This document shows positions 22,507-33,217 of a stretch of DNA of 64,000 bases, in pieces. The notes below the pieces were generated by a model. It was not told where the DNA came from. It worked only from the letters and a program-made list of their open reading frames with translations, and did not search any database. The position numbers and the translations under genes were made by a program. The stretch is from Clitoria ternatea (taxonomy: Eukaryota; Streptophyta; Magnoliopsida; Fabales; Fabaceae), in contig CM075674.1 of assembly GCA_037962975.1 (NCBI GenBank), positions 87,188,501 through 87,252,500 on the forward strand, read 5' to 3'. Numbering within the stretch: position 1 is the first letter of the stretch; each line of letters starts with the position of its first letter.

Positions 22507-23850
22507 GACTGGAAGGTAGAGGTTGCTTTGTTAGGCGAATGGGAAAGTAAAAGGTGCCTTAGGCGACTGGAAAGTAAAAGGGTGCCTTCATAGGCGACTG
22601 GAAAGGTAAAGGGTGCCTGAATAGGCGACTGGAAAGTAAAGGTGCCTGTATAGGCGAATGAAAAGTAAAGAGTGCCTGCATAGGCGAATGGAAAGCAAAG
22701 AGTGCCTGCATAGGTGAATGGAAAGTAAAGGGTGCCTGAATAGACGACTGGAAAGGTAAAGGGTGCCTGAATAGACGACTGGAAAGTAAAGGTGCCTGTA
22801 TAGGCGAATGAAAAGTAAAGAGTGCCTGCATAGGCGAATGGAAAGCAAAGAGTGCCTGCATAGGTGAATGGAAAGTAAAGGGTGCCTGAATAGGCGACTG
22901 GAAAGCAAAGAGTGCCTGCATAGGCGAACAAGAAGGAAAGGGTACCTGCATAGGCGACTGGAAAGTAAAGGGTGCCTGCATAGGCGAACAGAAAGTAAAG
23001 GGTGCCTGAATAGGCGAATGGAAAGTAAAGGGTGCCTGAATAGGCGAATGGGAAAGTAAAGGGTGCCTTCATAGGCAACTGGAAAGTAAAAGGTGCCTGA
23101 ATAGGCGAATGGAAAGTAAAGGGTGCCTGAATAGGCGACTGGAAAGTAAAGGTGCCTATATAGGCGAATGAAAAGTAAAGAGTGCCTACATAGGAGACTG
23201 GAAAGTAAAGGGTACCTGAATAGGCGAATGGAAAGTAAAGGGTACCTGAATAGGCAAATGGAAAGTAAAGGGTGCCTGAATAGGCGAAAGGAAAGTAAAG
23301 GGTGCCTGAATAGGGGAATGGAAAGTAAAGGGTGCCTGAATAGGCAAATGGAAAGTAAAGGGTGCCTGAATAGGCGAATGGAAAGTAAAGGGTGCCTGAA
23401 TAGGCGACTGGAAAGTAAAAGGTGCCTGAATAGGCGAATGGAAAGTAAAGGGTGCCTGAATAGGCGAACGGAAGGTAAAGGGTGCCTGAATAGGCGAATG
23501 GAAAGTAAAGGGTGCCTGAATAGGCGAATGGAAAGGGTAAAGGATGCCTGAATAGGCGAGTGGAAAGTAAAGGGTGCCTGAATAGGCGAATAGAAAGTAA
23601 AGGGTGCCTGAATAGGCGAATGGAAAGGGTAAAGGATGCCTGAATAGGCGAGTGGAAAGTAAAGGGTACCTGAATAGGCGAATGGAAAGTAAAGGGTGCC
23701 TGAATAGGCGAATGGAAAGTAAAGGTTACCTGAATAGGCGAATGGAAGGTGAATGGAAAGTAAAGGGCGCCTGAATAGGCGAATAGAAAGTAAAGGGTGC
23801 CTGAATAATAGGCGAATGAAAGGTAAAGGGTGCCTGAATAAGCAAATGAA
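22507..23850. repeat. 30-bp minisatellite in the Ogre 3' untranslated region, body 1
   Basis: About 45 units of 30 bp (plus-strand form GGTGCCTGAATAGGCGAATG then GAAAGTAAAG), with occasional 29- to 36-bp variants. As 30 is a multiple of 3, several frames on both strands stay open for 127-432 codons, an arithmetic effect. Tandem repeats at this position are known from Ogre-type elements and can seed satellites. Confidence 0.92.
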
Positions 23851-23866
23851 AATGCAGAGATTAGAG

Positions 23867-23898
23867 GAGTTAACAGGACGTCTCATCTGAATTAACTC
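23867..23898. repeat. LTR-type hairpin in the 3' untranslated region, body 1
   Basis: GAGTTAA ... TTAACTC flank the core CAGGACGTCTCATCTG. It has the same design as the LTR hairpins but a third outer-stem variant, with one inner mismatch. It lies directly after the 30-bp array. Confidence 0.65.
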
Positions 23899-23920
23899 AC
23901 TGGATTTAAAGGCTCATGGC

Positions 23921-24160
23921 GATGCCCCAGTTTGACATGACTGAAGGTTCTTGGGGAATTGCCCTTTGACTGGGACAGAAGAAACCTGGGGATATGCCCC
24001 AGTTTAACATGATTTGAAGGAGTCTTTAGGGAATTACCCCCCTTGACTGAATAGATCTGGGGTGATTCCCTAATTTGAGATGATTTGAAGGAGCCTTGGG
24101 GAACTGCCCTTTGAGCGAGAAGAAATGATCCTGGGGTGATGCCCCAGTTTGATTTGTTTG
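23921..24160. repeat. About 72-bp repeats with CTGGGG/CCCCAG hairpins, body 1
   Basis: Three and a half degenerate units start at about 23921, 23991, 24061 and 24135. Junctions read CTGGGGATATGCCCCAG or CTGGGGTGATGCCCCAG, a 6-bp stem with a 5-base loop. Confidence 0.7.
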
Positions 24161-24493
24161 GGAAGTGTAGTTCCACTGGAGAAGGATTGATGGCTCGGGG
24201 CATCACCCCTGATTGGGAAAGGAAAATCTGGGGTCCTCCTGGTATGTGTGGATTTACTGTGGGAAGTGTGCTGGGGCTTTTTTTTTTTTTTTGGGAGAGT
24301 TCTTTTAAACCTGTTTAGAAAAATGTTCTTATTAGGAGGAAGAAGATGATCTGAATTTTTGGCTCACTGAGAGAGAGTTTGGTGACTCTGCTGGGGGAGA
24401 GAATTTTGCTGGAAACTATCCTTGGGCTTGGGAAGGGGACACGCTTGACTGTTGGAATGTATCAGGTAGATTCCTTGGAAGGGAGTTTAGAAA

Positions 24494-24700
24494 GTGTCAG
24501 CTTTGGCAGTTGAGGAAAAGATTCTGAGGAGTGCCAACTTTGGCGATTAAGGAGGAGACTTTGAGAGGTGCCAGCTTTGGCAATTTAAGGAAGGAGTTCT
24601 GAGAAGTGCCAACTTTGGCGAGTGAGGTTCCACTGGGGAAGAGAACTTGGGAAGTGCCAGCCTTGGCGATTGTGGTTCCACTGGGGAAGAGAATTTAAGA
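24494..24700. repeat. 38/49-bp GTGCCAACTTTGGCG repeats, body 1
   Basis: Five units start GTG(C/T)CAGCTTTGGC or GTGCCAACTTTGGCG. The first three are about 38 bp; the last two are about 49 bp because they gain GTTCCACTGGGGAAGAG. TGCCA...TGGCG can form a short stem in each. Confidence 0.7.
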
Positions 24701-25459
24701 TGACGAGACTCCACATGACTGCTCGTTATAACAACCTGCAGAAAAGGGATAAGTATAGCAATGACAAAGTAAATAGAAATCTGAGGAGACTCCCCATGGA
24801 ACCATGATCTCTTGAGGTGACTCATGACCGAACAGAACAAATGAAGTAACTCTAACTTCAAAGAGCGTGTCTGGGCTCAAGTCTTCATAATGATCACCTG
24901 AGGTGAGATCGAGCAATAGGAGCATTTTGCCCCCCACAACCTTAAATAATTATATTTTTTATTTTATTTGATAAAGGAAAACACATGTCTTATCATATTC
25001 ATGAAATTCACAATATAAACACGTATCGAAAAAGGGTGAAATTTATTTACGAGTTGAGTAAGTACATGGAGAGGGAAGTAGGGAAAACAAAAGAAGTCTA
25101 ATACACAGGTTGATAATAGATGAAACAGGGAAATCTTGCTGATCTTTTGGTGGACCTCTGAGGATAACGCGCATCTTAAACCCCATATCATGACTTCAAG
25201 CTCACCCTTCGACTCTGCTTCTAAGAAAGCGATTCAGTCATGATCTATGTGCCCCAGTTTGGACTCGCACTTTTTGCATGGGAAGTCTCAGTCATACTGT
25301 CAGGATTTTGACCCTAATTTTTGCCTGAGCCGCCTTTTTAGGTTTTCGACTCACCGGGTCGCTCTAACTTTTGCCTAGGCCGCCTTTTCAAGTTTTCAGC
25401 CTAGCGAGCATCTTTTTTACTTTTTCTTTTTCTTTTATTTTTGTTTTGATATTCTTTTT
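24701..25459 (-). other. Rest of the Ogre 3' untranslated region next to pol, body 1
   Basis: No coding signal. Two GCCTGAGCCGCCTTTT / GCCTAGGCCGCCTTTT copies near 25323-25390 form a short direct repeat. Confidence 0.5.
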
Positions 25460-28400
25460 CTAGGAAAAGTATTTCTTGACCGCATCCGCATTTATGGGCA
25501 TTGGTAAGTCCTTACCGTCCATGGTCGTGAGTATCAAGGCTCCTCCAGAAAAGGCTTTCTTCACAACATACGGACCTTCATAGTTAGGTGTCCATTTGCC
25601 CCGATTATCTTTTCGGATTGGCAAAATTTTCTTGAGGACTAAGTCTCCTTCCTGAAATTGTCGAGGTCGTACTTTCTTTTCAAACATTCGTTTTATACGC
25701 CTCTGATACAACTGACCATGGCAGAGGGCATTCAGTCTCTTCCCATCTATCAGGTTCAATTGGTCATATCGAGCTTGGACCCATTCAACCTCTTCTAGTT
25801 TCGCCTCCATTATCACCCTAAGGGATGGAATCTCTACCTCAAAAGGTACAACCGCTTCCATACCGTACACCAGAGAAAAAGGGGTTGCCCCTGTTGAAGT
25901 TCGAACCGAAGTGCGATATCCGTGTAGAGCAAAAGGGAGCATGTCGCTCCAATCTTTGTAAGTTACAACCATCTTCTGTATGATCTTCTTAATGTTCTTG
26001 TTGGCCGCCTCGACTGCCCCATTCATTTTCGGCCGATAAGGAGAGGAATTGTGATGACGAATCTTAAAGCTTTCACACAATTCTTTCATCATCTTGTTGT
26101 TTAAATTCATGCCATTGTCAGTAATGATCTGATTTGGCAAGCCATACCGACATATCAATTCTCGCTTGACAAATTTGACCACAACGTTCCTTGTCACATT
26201 GGCGTATGAAGCTGCCTCCACCCACTTGGTGAAATAATCAATGGCAACTAAGATGAAACGATGACCGTTTGAGGCTTTTGGTTCAATGGGTCCAATAACA
26301 TCCATGCCCCACATTGAGAAGGGCCACGGTGCCGATAAGACATTCAGGGATGATGGGGGTGCGTGAAGATGGTCAGCGTATATCTGACACTTGTGACATT
26401 TTCGAACATAAGCGAAACAGTCGGCTTCCATGGTTATCCAATAGTATCCAGCCCTCAAGATCTTTCTCGCCATGGCATGTCCATTGGTATGAGTTCCAAA
26501 GGATCCTTCATGAATATCTGCCATGATCTTGCTTGCTTCAACAGTATCGACACAACGAAGGAGGATAAAGTCATGATTTCTCTTGTAAAGTACATCACCA
26601 TTCAAGAAGAAACCCATTGCAAGTCGTCTCAAGGTCTTTTTGTCATTCTCTGTGGCACCCTCAGGGTATTCTTGACTCTGGATATATCTCTTGATATCAT
26701 AGTACCATGGTTTCCCATCTGACTCTTCTTCTATTACTTGGCAGTACGCGGGCTTGTTGTGTCTTTCTACCTCAATAAGAGGCATATCACAGTCATTGCT
26801 TAATTTAAACATCGATGCAAGGGTGGCCAAAGCGTCAGCCATTTGATTGTCATCTCGGGAGACATGGTGAAAAGAGATATCATCAAATTCCTTGATTAGC
26901 TCCTTGATATGAACTTGATAAGGAACCAACTTGCTGTCTCTAGTCTCCCATTCCCCTTTTAGTTGGTGAATGACCAAGGCGGAGTCCCCGTAGACTTCTA
27001 ACTTCTTCACTTTTGCATCTAATGCTGCTTGGATCCCCAGAGAGCATGCCTCATATTCGGCGATGTTATTAGTACAGTCAAAACAAAGTCTAGCGCATAC
27101 AGGGATGAATTCTTGATCTGGTGAAATTAGGATGGCACCAATCCCATGCCCTAGTGCATTAGAAGCTCTATCAAATCTCAAAATCCATTTGTCTTTCTGG
27201 GTATCTTTTTCATTAAACAATGCCAAGATATCCTCATCCGGGAACTCAAAGTGCATGGGTTGGTAGTCACTTATAGGTTGATGGGCTAAGTAGTCTGCCA
27301 AAGCGCTCCCTTTTATGGCTTTCTGAGTGACATAGATTATGTCATATTCAGTTAATAGAACCTGCCATCGAGCGATTCTTCCTGTTAAGGCAGGTTTTTC
27401 AAAGATATACTTGACAGGATCCATTTTGGAAACAAGCCAAGTAGTGTGACTTAACATATATTGCCTTAAACGTCGGGCTGCCCATGCTAATGCACAACAA
27501 GTTCTCTCTAAAACCGAATACCTCATTTCACAGTCAGTGAACTTTTTGCTCAAGTAGTAAATGGCATGTTCTTTCTTTCCAGTCTCATCATGTTGCCCCA
27601 ATACACAACCCATAGATTCATCCAACACTGTCAGATACAAGATCAGTGGCCTTCCAGGAGTCGGCGGTACCAAGATCGGTGGCTCCCGTAAATACTGCTT
27701 TATCTTCTCAAAAGCCATTTGACAATCTTCATTCCATTGCGTCGGTTGGTTCTTACGGAGTAACTTAAAGATCGGCTCACAAGTTGCTGTCAGTTGTGAG
27801 ATAAACCGAGCAATGTAGTTCAACCTTCCTAAGAATCCTCTGACTTCTTTTTCTGTACAGGGAGGAGGCATTTTGAGAATCGCTTTGACCTTGTCAGGAT
27901 CTACTTCTATTCCTCTCTTGCTTACAATAAACCCTAACAGTTTGCCTGATCTTCCGCCAAAGGTACATTTGGCCGGATTTAACCTGAGCTTATACTTCCT
28001 TAACCTTTCAAAAAGCTTTCTCAGATCAACAACATGCTCTTCATCAGTTCTAGATTTAGCAATGATATCATCCACATAAACCTCTATCTCCTTATGCATC
28101 ATGTCATGGAAAAGGGTCACCATTGCCCTTTGGTAGGTTGCCCCAGCGTTTTTCAAACCGAAGGACATCACTTTGTAACAGAAGGTGCCCCACAAGGTGA
28201 TAAATGTGGTCTTCTCCATGTCTTCAGGTGCCATCTTAATCTGGTTATACCCGGAGAAACCATCCATGAATGAGAAGATTGTATGTTGGGCTGTGTTATC
28301 AACCAAAACATTAATCTGTGGCAGAGGAAAATCGTCTTTGGGACTAGCCCTATTTAGGTCCCGATAGTCTACGCACATTCGTACCTTTCCATCTTTCTTT

Positions 28401-28904
28401 GGGACAGGGACGATATTTGCTACCCATTGAGGATACTTTGCCACTGCTAAAAATCCGGCATCAAACTGCTTTTTAACTTCTTCTTTGATTTTCAAGAGCA
28501 TTTCGGGCTTCATTCGGCGCAATTTTTGTTTTATCGGGGGACAGTCTGGCTTCAGTGGTAATTTATGCTCAACAATGCTAGTATCAAGGCCGGGCATGTC
28601 TTGGTAAGACCAAGCGAAGATGTCACGGAACTCTATTAATAGCTTAATTAGTTCTTGCCTTCGCTCCTTACTCAAGGAGGTACCAATCTTGACTTCCTTC
28701 TTATCCTCCTCATTCCCCAAATTAATAATCTCAACTATCTCCAAATAAGGCTGAATTTCTCTGTCTTCTTGTTCCAATAACCTTATTAACTCAGGTGAAG
28801 GATCACAAACTTCCTCATATTCCTCATCAGCATAGTCAACCGGGTGGTTAAAGTCATGAAATGGGATTGCAAGCTCATTATTCTCAAGAGGATCATCTTT
28901 AGAT
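25460..28904 (-). CDS. Ogre pol, body 1: RT, RNase H, second RNase H, integrase
   Basis: The open frame is intact; exon 2 is taken to start at 28904, and the upstream codons to 29005 are intron. RT: VRMCVDYRDLNRASPKDDFP, then FSFMDGFSGYNQIKMAPED and the catalytic YVDDI (28064-28078). RNase H: YLTVLDESMGCVLGQ...YSVLERTCCALAWAARRL. A second, archaeal-type RNase H (WILRFDRASNALGHGIGAIL, NNIAEYEACSLGIQAAL, DNQMADALATLAS) lies before integrase, a mark of the Tat clade. Integrase: H2C2 (HEGSFGTHTNGH...CHKCQ), D in WGMDVIGPIE, D in IITDNGMN, E in MNGAVEAANKN, and a C-terminal GDLVLKK domain; no chromodomain. One residue in RT is N where body 2 has D (codon near 28314). The enzyme set copies and inserts the element. 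Confidence 0.92.
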
Positions 28905-29127
28905 CTGCGTTTATTCAGGTCATTATGGTGAATAATAAAAATGAATAAGTAAAGGATAAGGGAATCAATGCAAAGATAGGGAAAGCAAGAAGGACTGGAA
29001 TTCAATACATATTTATTGTGAAAACTGAAAATGATAAAAACATGTGTTTGCCCTTATTACAGAAAAATACCCCAAAGCCTTAGGCATAGCAATGAGGCCA
29101 ACAAGTCATTAAAGTTTTGTTAATTAC
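28905..29127 (-). other. Predicted Ogre intron between protease and pol, body 1
   Basis: Donor AAA|GTAATT at 29127 and acceptor CGCAG| ending at 28905 give a 223-nt GT-AG intron. Joining the flanks converts a split codon into lysine and continues in frame into pol (S-K-D-D-P-L), skipping the TAA at 29124-29126. Introns at this place are an established Ogre feature, and the reading-frame fit is seen directly. Confidence 0.7.
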
Positions 29128-32100
29128 TTTGATAGAACATTTAAAGTTGTGGGCAGCTCGATGGCTTCCCAGTTACAAAGATCTCTGTCTGGTGAGCAAG
29201 GGATCACAAAGCTTCCATCTTCATAGGGATTATCTTCAATAGCAGCTATTTGATCAGGGGGTACTAGACCAGCACTTCGGAAGCTCTGGTAGAGGTCACA
29301 TAGGGGGACTCTAGCAATGCGGGGTTCTCGACCCTCTAAACGGGCAATCCTCCTCTCTTTCTTTTCTTCTACTACTCTTCTTCTGTCAGCTGCTGAAGGT
29401 TGGTATCCCAAACCATACCTGTCTTTATTTTCTGGAAGATGCACCAGTTCCATTCTTCCTTTTAAACTATGCCCCAAGCCTTTCCCAGGTTGATATCCCC
29501 CTTGTAACATCATTTTGGCCATCATCAGGGATGCATTTGGCATATGGGCCTTTATTTCTACACTTCCTTCTCCAACATACGTGGTATTTGTAATCTCCAA
29601 AGCTTGAAAGGAAGTTTCAAGTGCCTCTTCTGCAGCTTCGATGTAGGGGGTAGATAGGGGTTTACTGACCAGAAAATCTTCTTCACCAGAAACGATAATT
29701 AGTTTATTATCAATAATAAACTTTAGTTTTTGGTGCAAAGTAGAGGGAACCACTCCAGCTGAGTGGATCCAGGGTCGACCCAACAAGCAGCTATAGGCAG
29801 GCATAATATCCATCACTTGGAAGAGAACCTGAAAAGTACATGGCCCTACTTGAATTGGAAGCTCAATTTCACCTATCACCTCCCTTCTAGTGCCATCGAA
29901 TGCTCTCACCACCATAGAACTTGATTTCATATAGGTTCCATCAAAAGGGAGCTTGGCCAATGTAGATTTTGGCATGACATTTAATGACGACCCATTGTCG
30001 ACAAGCACCTTCGCCAATATGTGATCTCGACACTTAACTGAGATGTGGAGGGCTTTATTATGCCCCATTCCCTCCACGGGTATCTCATCATCTGTAAATG
30101 ATAGATAATTATCAGCAGCGATATGCCCCACTATTCCTTGAAACTTATCAACGGTGATGTCGTGAGTTACATGAGCCTCATTAAGCACTTTCATCAAAAT
30201 TTTTCGGTGGGGCTCAGAATTCAGCAAAAGTGATAAAAGGGAAATCTTTGCAGGGGTATTGTTCAACTGGTCTATCACCTGGTACTCACTCTGGCGAATA
30301 AATTTCAAAAACTCTTGAGCTTCCTCATCAGTCACAGCTCTTTTGATTTCTCCATCAATGTCCCTTTTGACCAGCTTGGCCTTTCCACTACTACCAGCTC
30401 CACTCACTGGACTTGATTCCTTCCTTAATTCCGGTGGAGAGTAAATTCGACCACTTCGGGTCACCCCTCCTATCCCTGATATGTTTGACAAAAATGGGTC
30501 ATTCATTTTTGAGCTTTCAGCTATTACCTCCACATTATATTTCCATGGAACAGCGTGAGAATCTTTGAACGTAAAAGGAGCGGGTGTCTGGATTGTGACA
30601 GGCTGATGCGTAGGGCTTATAGTCATTGAGGGGTTCTTGGTGTAGTAAATTACCAGTGGTTTAGGAATTGACGTTCCTGTTTCCCCATGAACCATGTTCA
30701 CATCACTGTCATGACGCCTATAGACTTGGAAGACATGACTATCCATGAGTCCCTGTAGTACTTTACAAAAATTTTGGTGACTAATAGTCTGCTCCTTATC
30801 ATTTTCACAGTCCCAAGGTTTTCTTATTAAACCTCTCCTGAATAATTGGGCATGAATCTCCTTCAATGGTGTCTTGACATCAAAGACATTTGTCACACGC
30901 TCCTCCTCTCCTTCCACAGCATTAATCTCAGGACCTTGATGGTTAGGCAAGGGATTTGTGGTTACATTTGGCATTCCTTCCTTAAAATTTAACCAATTAG
31001 CTTTGATTAAATCTCGCACTCTATATTTTAAGGCCATACAATTTTCTGTGGAGTGTCCGGGTGCCCCGGCATGATAATCACATCGGGCATTTGGATCATA
31101 CCCCCTAGGGTAGGGAGGTTCTAATGGTTTTGCAGGACAAGGGACTGCAAGGGAATATCGAATGAGGTGAGGTAGAAGTTCAGTGTATGTCATAGGAATT
31201 GGGTCAAATTGGACCGGTGTTCGTTCATTATTTGGTCTTCTTTGGTTTTGGTTGGGATTAGGTGGTTGAGGCCATTGTTGTAGAGGATTGTACTGGGTTG
31301 GCTATGGATTCGGTGCCCTGATGATGGGTGGACGGATGTGGGATTGCGGTGATACGGGATAAGGGATCTGGTTATGGGTAGCGGCTGCCATATGTGGGTA
31401 TGGAGCATGAGGAAAGTGATTGGTATGTTGAAAAATGGTAGGGCCGAATGGTCTGGATTGGGCTCTCCTTTGGTCATAAGAGATGGAATTGGTTTCCCCA
31501 TCTCTCTTTCTCCCCTCACCTAGTGTTGATCTTTTTGCAGCGGGTGCCCCAAATGGGATTTTGGAAATCTTCCCTGTCCTTAGACCACTCTCTATTCTTT
31601 CTCCAATAATTACAATATCAGAGAAATTGGATGAAACACTACCGATCATTTTATCATAGAAAGGTGATTGAAGTGTGTCAATAAACATGGCCACTACCTC
31701 TCTTTCAGAGAGTGGAGGATCTACTTGCGCGGCTATCTCACGCCAGCGTTGTGCATACTCCTTGAATGTCTCAATATCCTTCTTTGACATGTTTTGGAGT
31801 TGAATTCTATCAGGCGCCATGTCTAAGTTATACTTGTACTGCTTCAAAAAGGCATCCGCCAGGTCTTTCCAACAGCGAATACGAGTTCGTTCCAAATGAG
31901 TGTACCAAGTGAGTGCAGCCCCAGCTAGGCTGTCTTGAAAGCAATGTATCAGCAACTTGTCATCGGAGGCATGGGAAGCCATCTTTTGGCAGTACATTGT
32001 AAGATGATTTCGAGGGCAAGTCATCCCCCGGTATTTGTCAAAGTCCGGCATTTTGAACTTTGGTGGAATAATGACATCTGGGACTAAACAGAGTTCAGAA

Positions 32101-33005
32101 GCATTTGTTAAGCCAAGGCCTTCCACACCTTCCATAATCCGCAATCGCTCCTCCAGGATCTCTATCTTCCCTCTTTGCTGGGACTCTGTGGTTGTGCCAT
32201 GATTAATAACCGGATTTATCATTTGAGTCGCATCTCGCGGGTTGGCAGTGTAAGAATTCATGTATCCATACGGGTAACCGTAGTATGGGTAGAAAGGCAT
32301 TGTCGAATGAGCTTGGTTCATCAGGTTAGTGTTTTGTGCCGGACCCTGTGATTGGGCTGTTGCTTGGGTAATGGGAATTAGTTGAGCTATTTGGGCGGTT
32401 TGAGTTTGGGTGGCTTGAGCTGGGATGGTTTGAGTTTGGGTGGTTTGAGCTTGGGTGGTTTGAGGACCTAGGGCTTGGTTGACTGGCGGAATGGTTGTTT
32501 GGGTAGGGTTTGGAGCTTGGAGGTTTGTCCACTGTAGGGTATTGCCATCTTGGGAATTGATTAATAGAGGAGGGAAATATCCTGAAGGTAAGCCGTATGG
32601 TGGAAAGGGTACAGGGTTACCGTCTGAGCCAATGAAAATGTGTGGTGGCGTATAACCATGAGGCCTAGTGTGGGAATCAGCAGGTTGATTGGGACTCCCA
32701 ACATTAATAGTGAGGGGAACTGCCGTGGGATTTACAGCCTGGCCTGACGTTGGACCAAAACCTGGGGGATATGGTGGAGTAGGTGTTTGTTCCTCATTTC
32801 CCGCAGAAGGGCCCCCTTCAGTGATCCCCTTTTCCAAGAGCTTCGTTAGTTCTGCAATTTGTTCCCTTAGCTGATTATTCTCATTCTTGAGGTTCTCATT
32901 CATTTGTTCTGTTTCAGCCATGAGCTTCCTCTGTAGTCGAGTTCCGTAAGGGTGCGTCCCCGTGCTGCCTTTAGAAAGGAATACAAAATTTAGAAAAATG
33001 AGCAA
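29127..33005 (-). pseudogene. Ogre gag-protease, body 1 (one nonsense codon)
   Basis: The frame runs from 33005 (or the internal ATG at 32919-32921) and is interrupted at about 31302-31304 by TAG where body 2 has CAG. It then stays open to 29124. Order: coiled coil (MNENLKNENNQL, about 32860-32915); a proline/glutamine/threonine-rich linker; the gag core (LAGAALTWYTHLERTRIRCW, about 31860-31940, and ETFKEYAQRWREIAAQVDPP). A knuckle-like CDYHAGAPGHSTENC follows near 31040-31085, then protease with LVDNGSSLNVMP (29980-30010) and LLGRPWIHS. A G-patch-like segment (GYQPGKGLGHSLKGR, about 29455-29505) is typical of Ogre. The last coding base before the predicted intron is 29128. Confidence 0.85.
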
Positions 33006-33217
33006 ATAATAAAATCAAGTAAAATGAGATTATGCGGGAAGCGATGTCGGAACTTGACGAATCCTTCGACCTTTCCTCAGAACGTCACGTTCAAAAGTAC
33101 TAAGTAAAGCACTAAATGGAAATTAACATGAGATAGTTGTGAAGACAAAGGAATCCATCATCTTGAAAAAAGTACATTACTGCCATAAAGTGCTGGGTTA
33201 CAAAGCAGGAAAATAAA

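Noticed and set aside
22507..23850. CRISPR-like regular repeats
   Set aside because: Units are directly adjacent without spacers, and the context is a plant retrotransposon.
22588..23886. 432-codon minus-strand open frame and its 127- to 194-codon companions (also 39878-41176)
   Set aside because: They arise because the minisatellite unit is 30 bp and free of stops in these frames; the product would be a decapeptide repeat with no family, and both strands are open.
26314..28367. Plus-strand frames opposite Ogre pol (and 43648-45652)
   Set aside because: They are shadows of the pol coding strand with no domain of their own.
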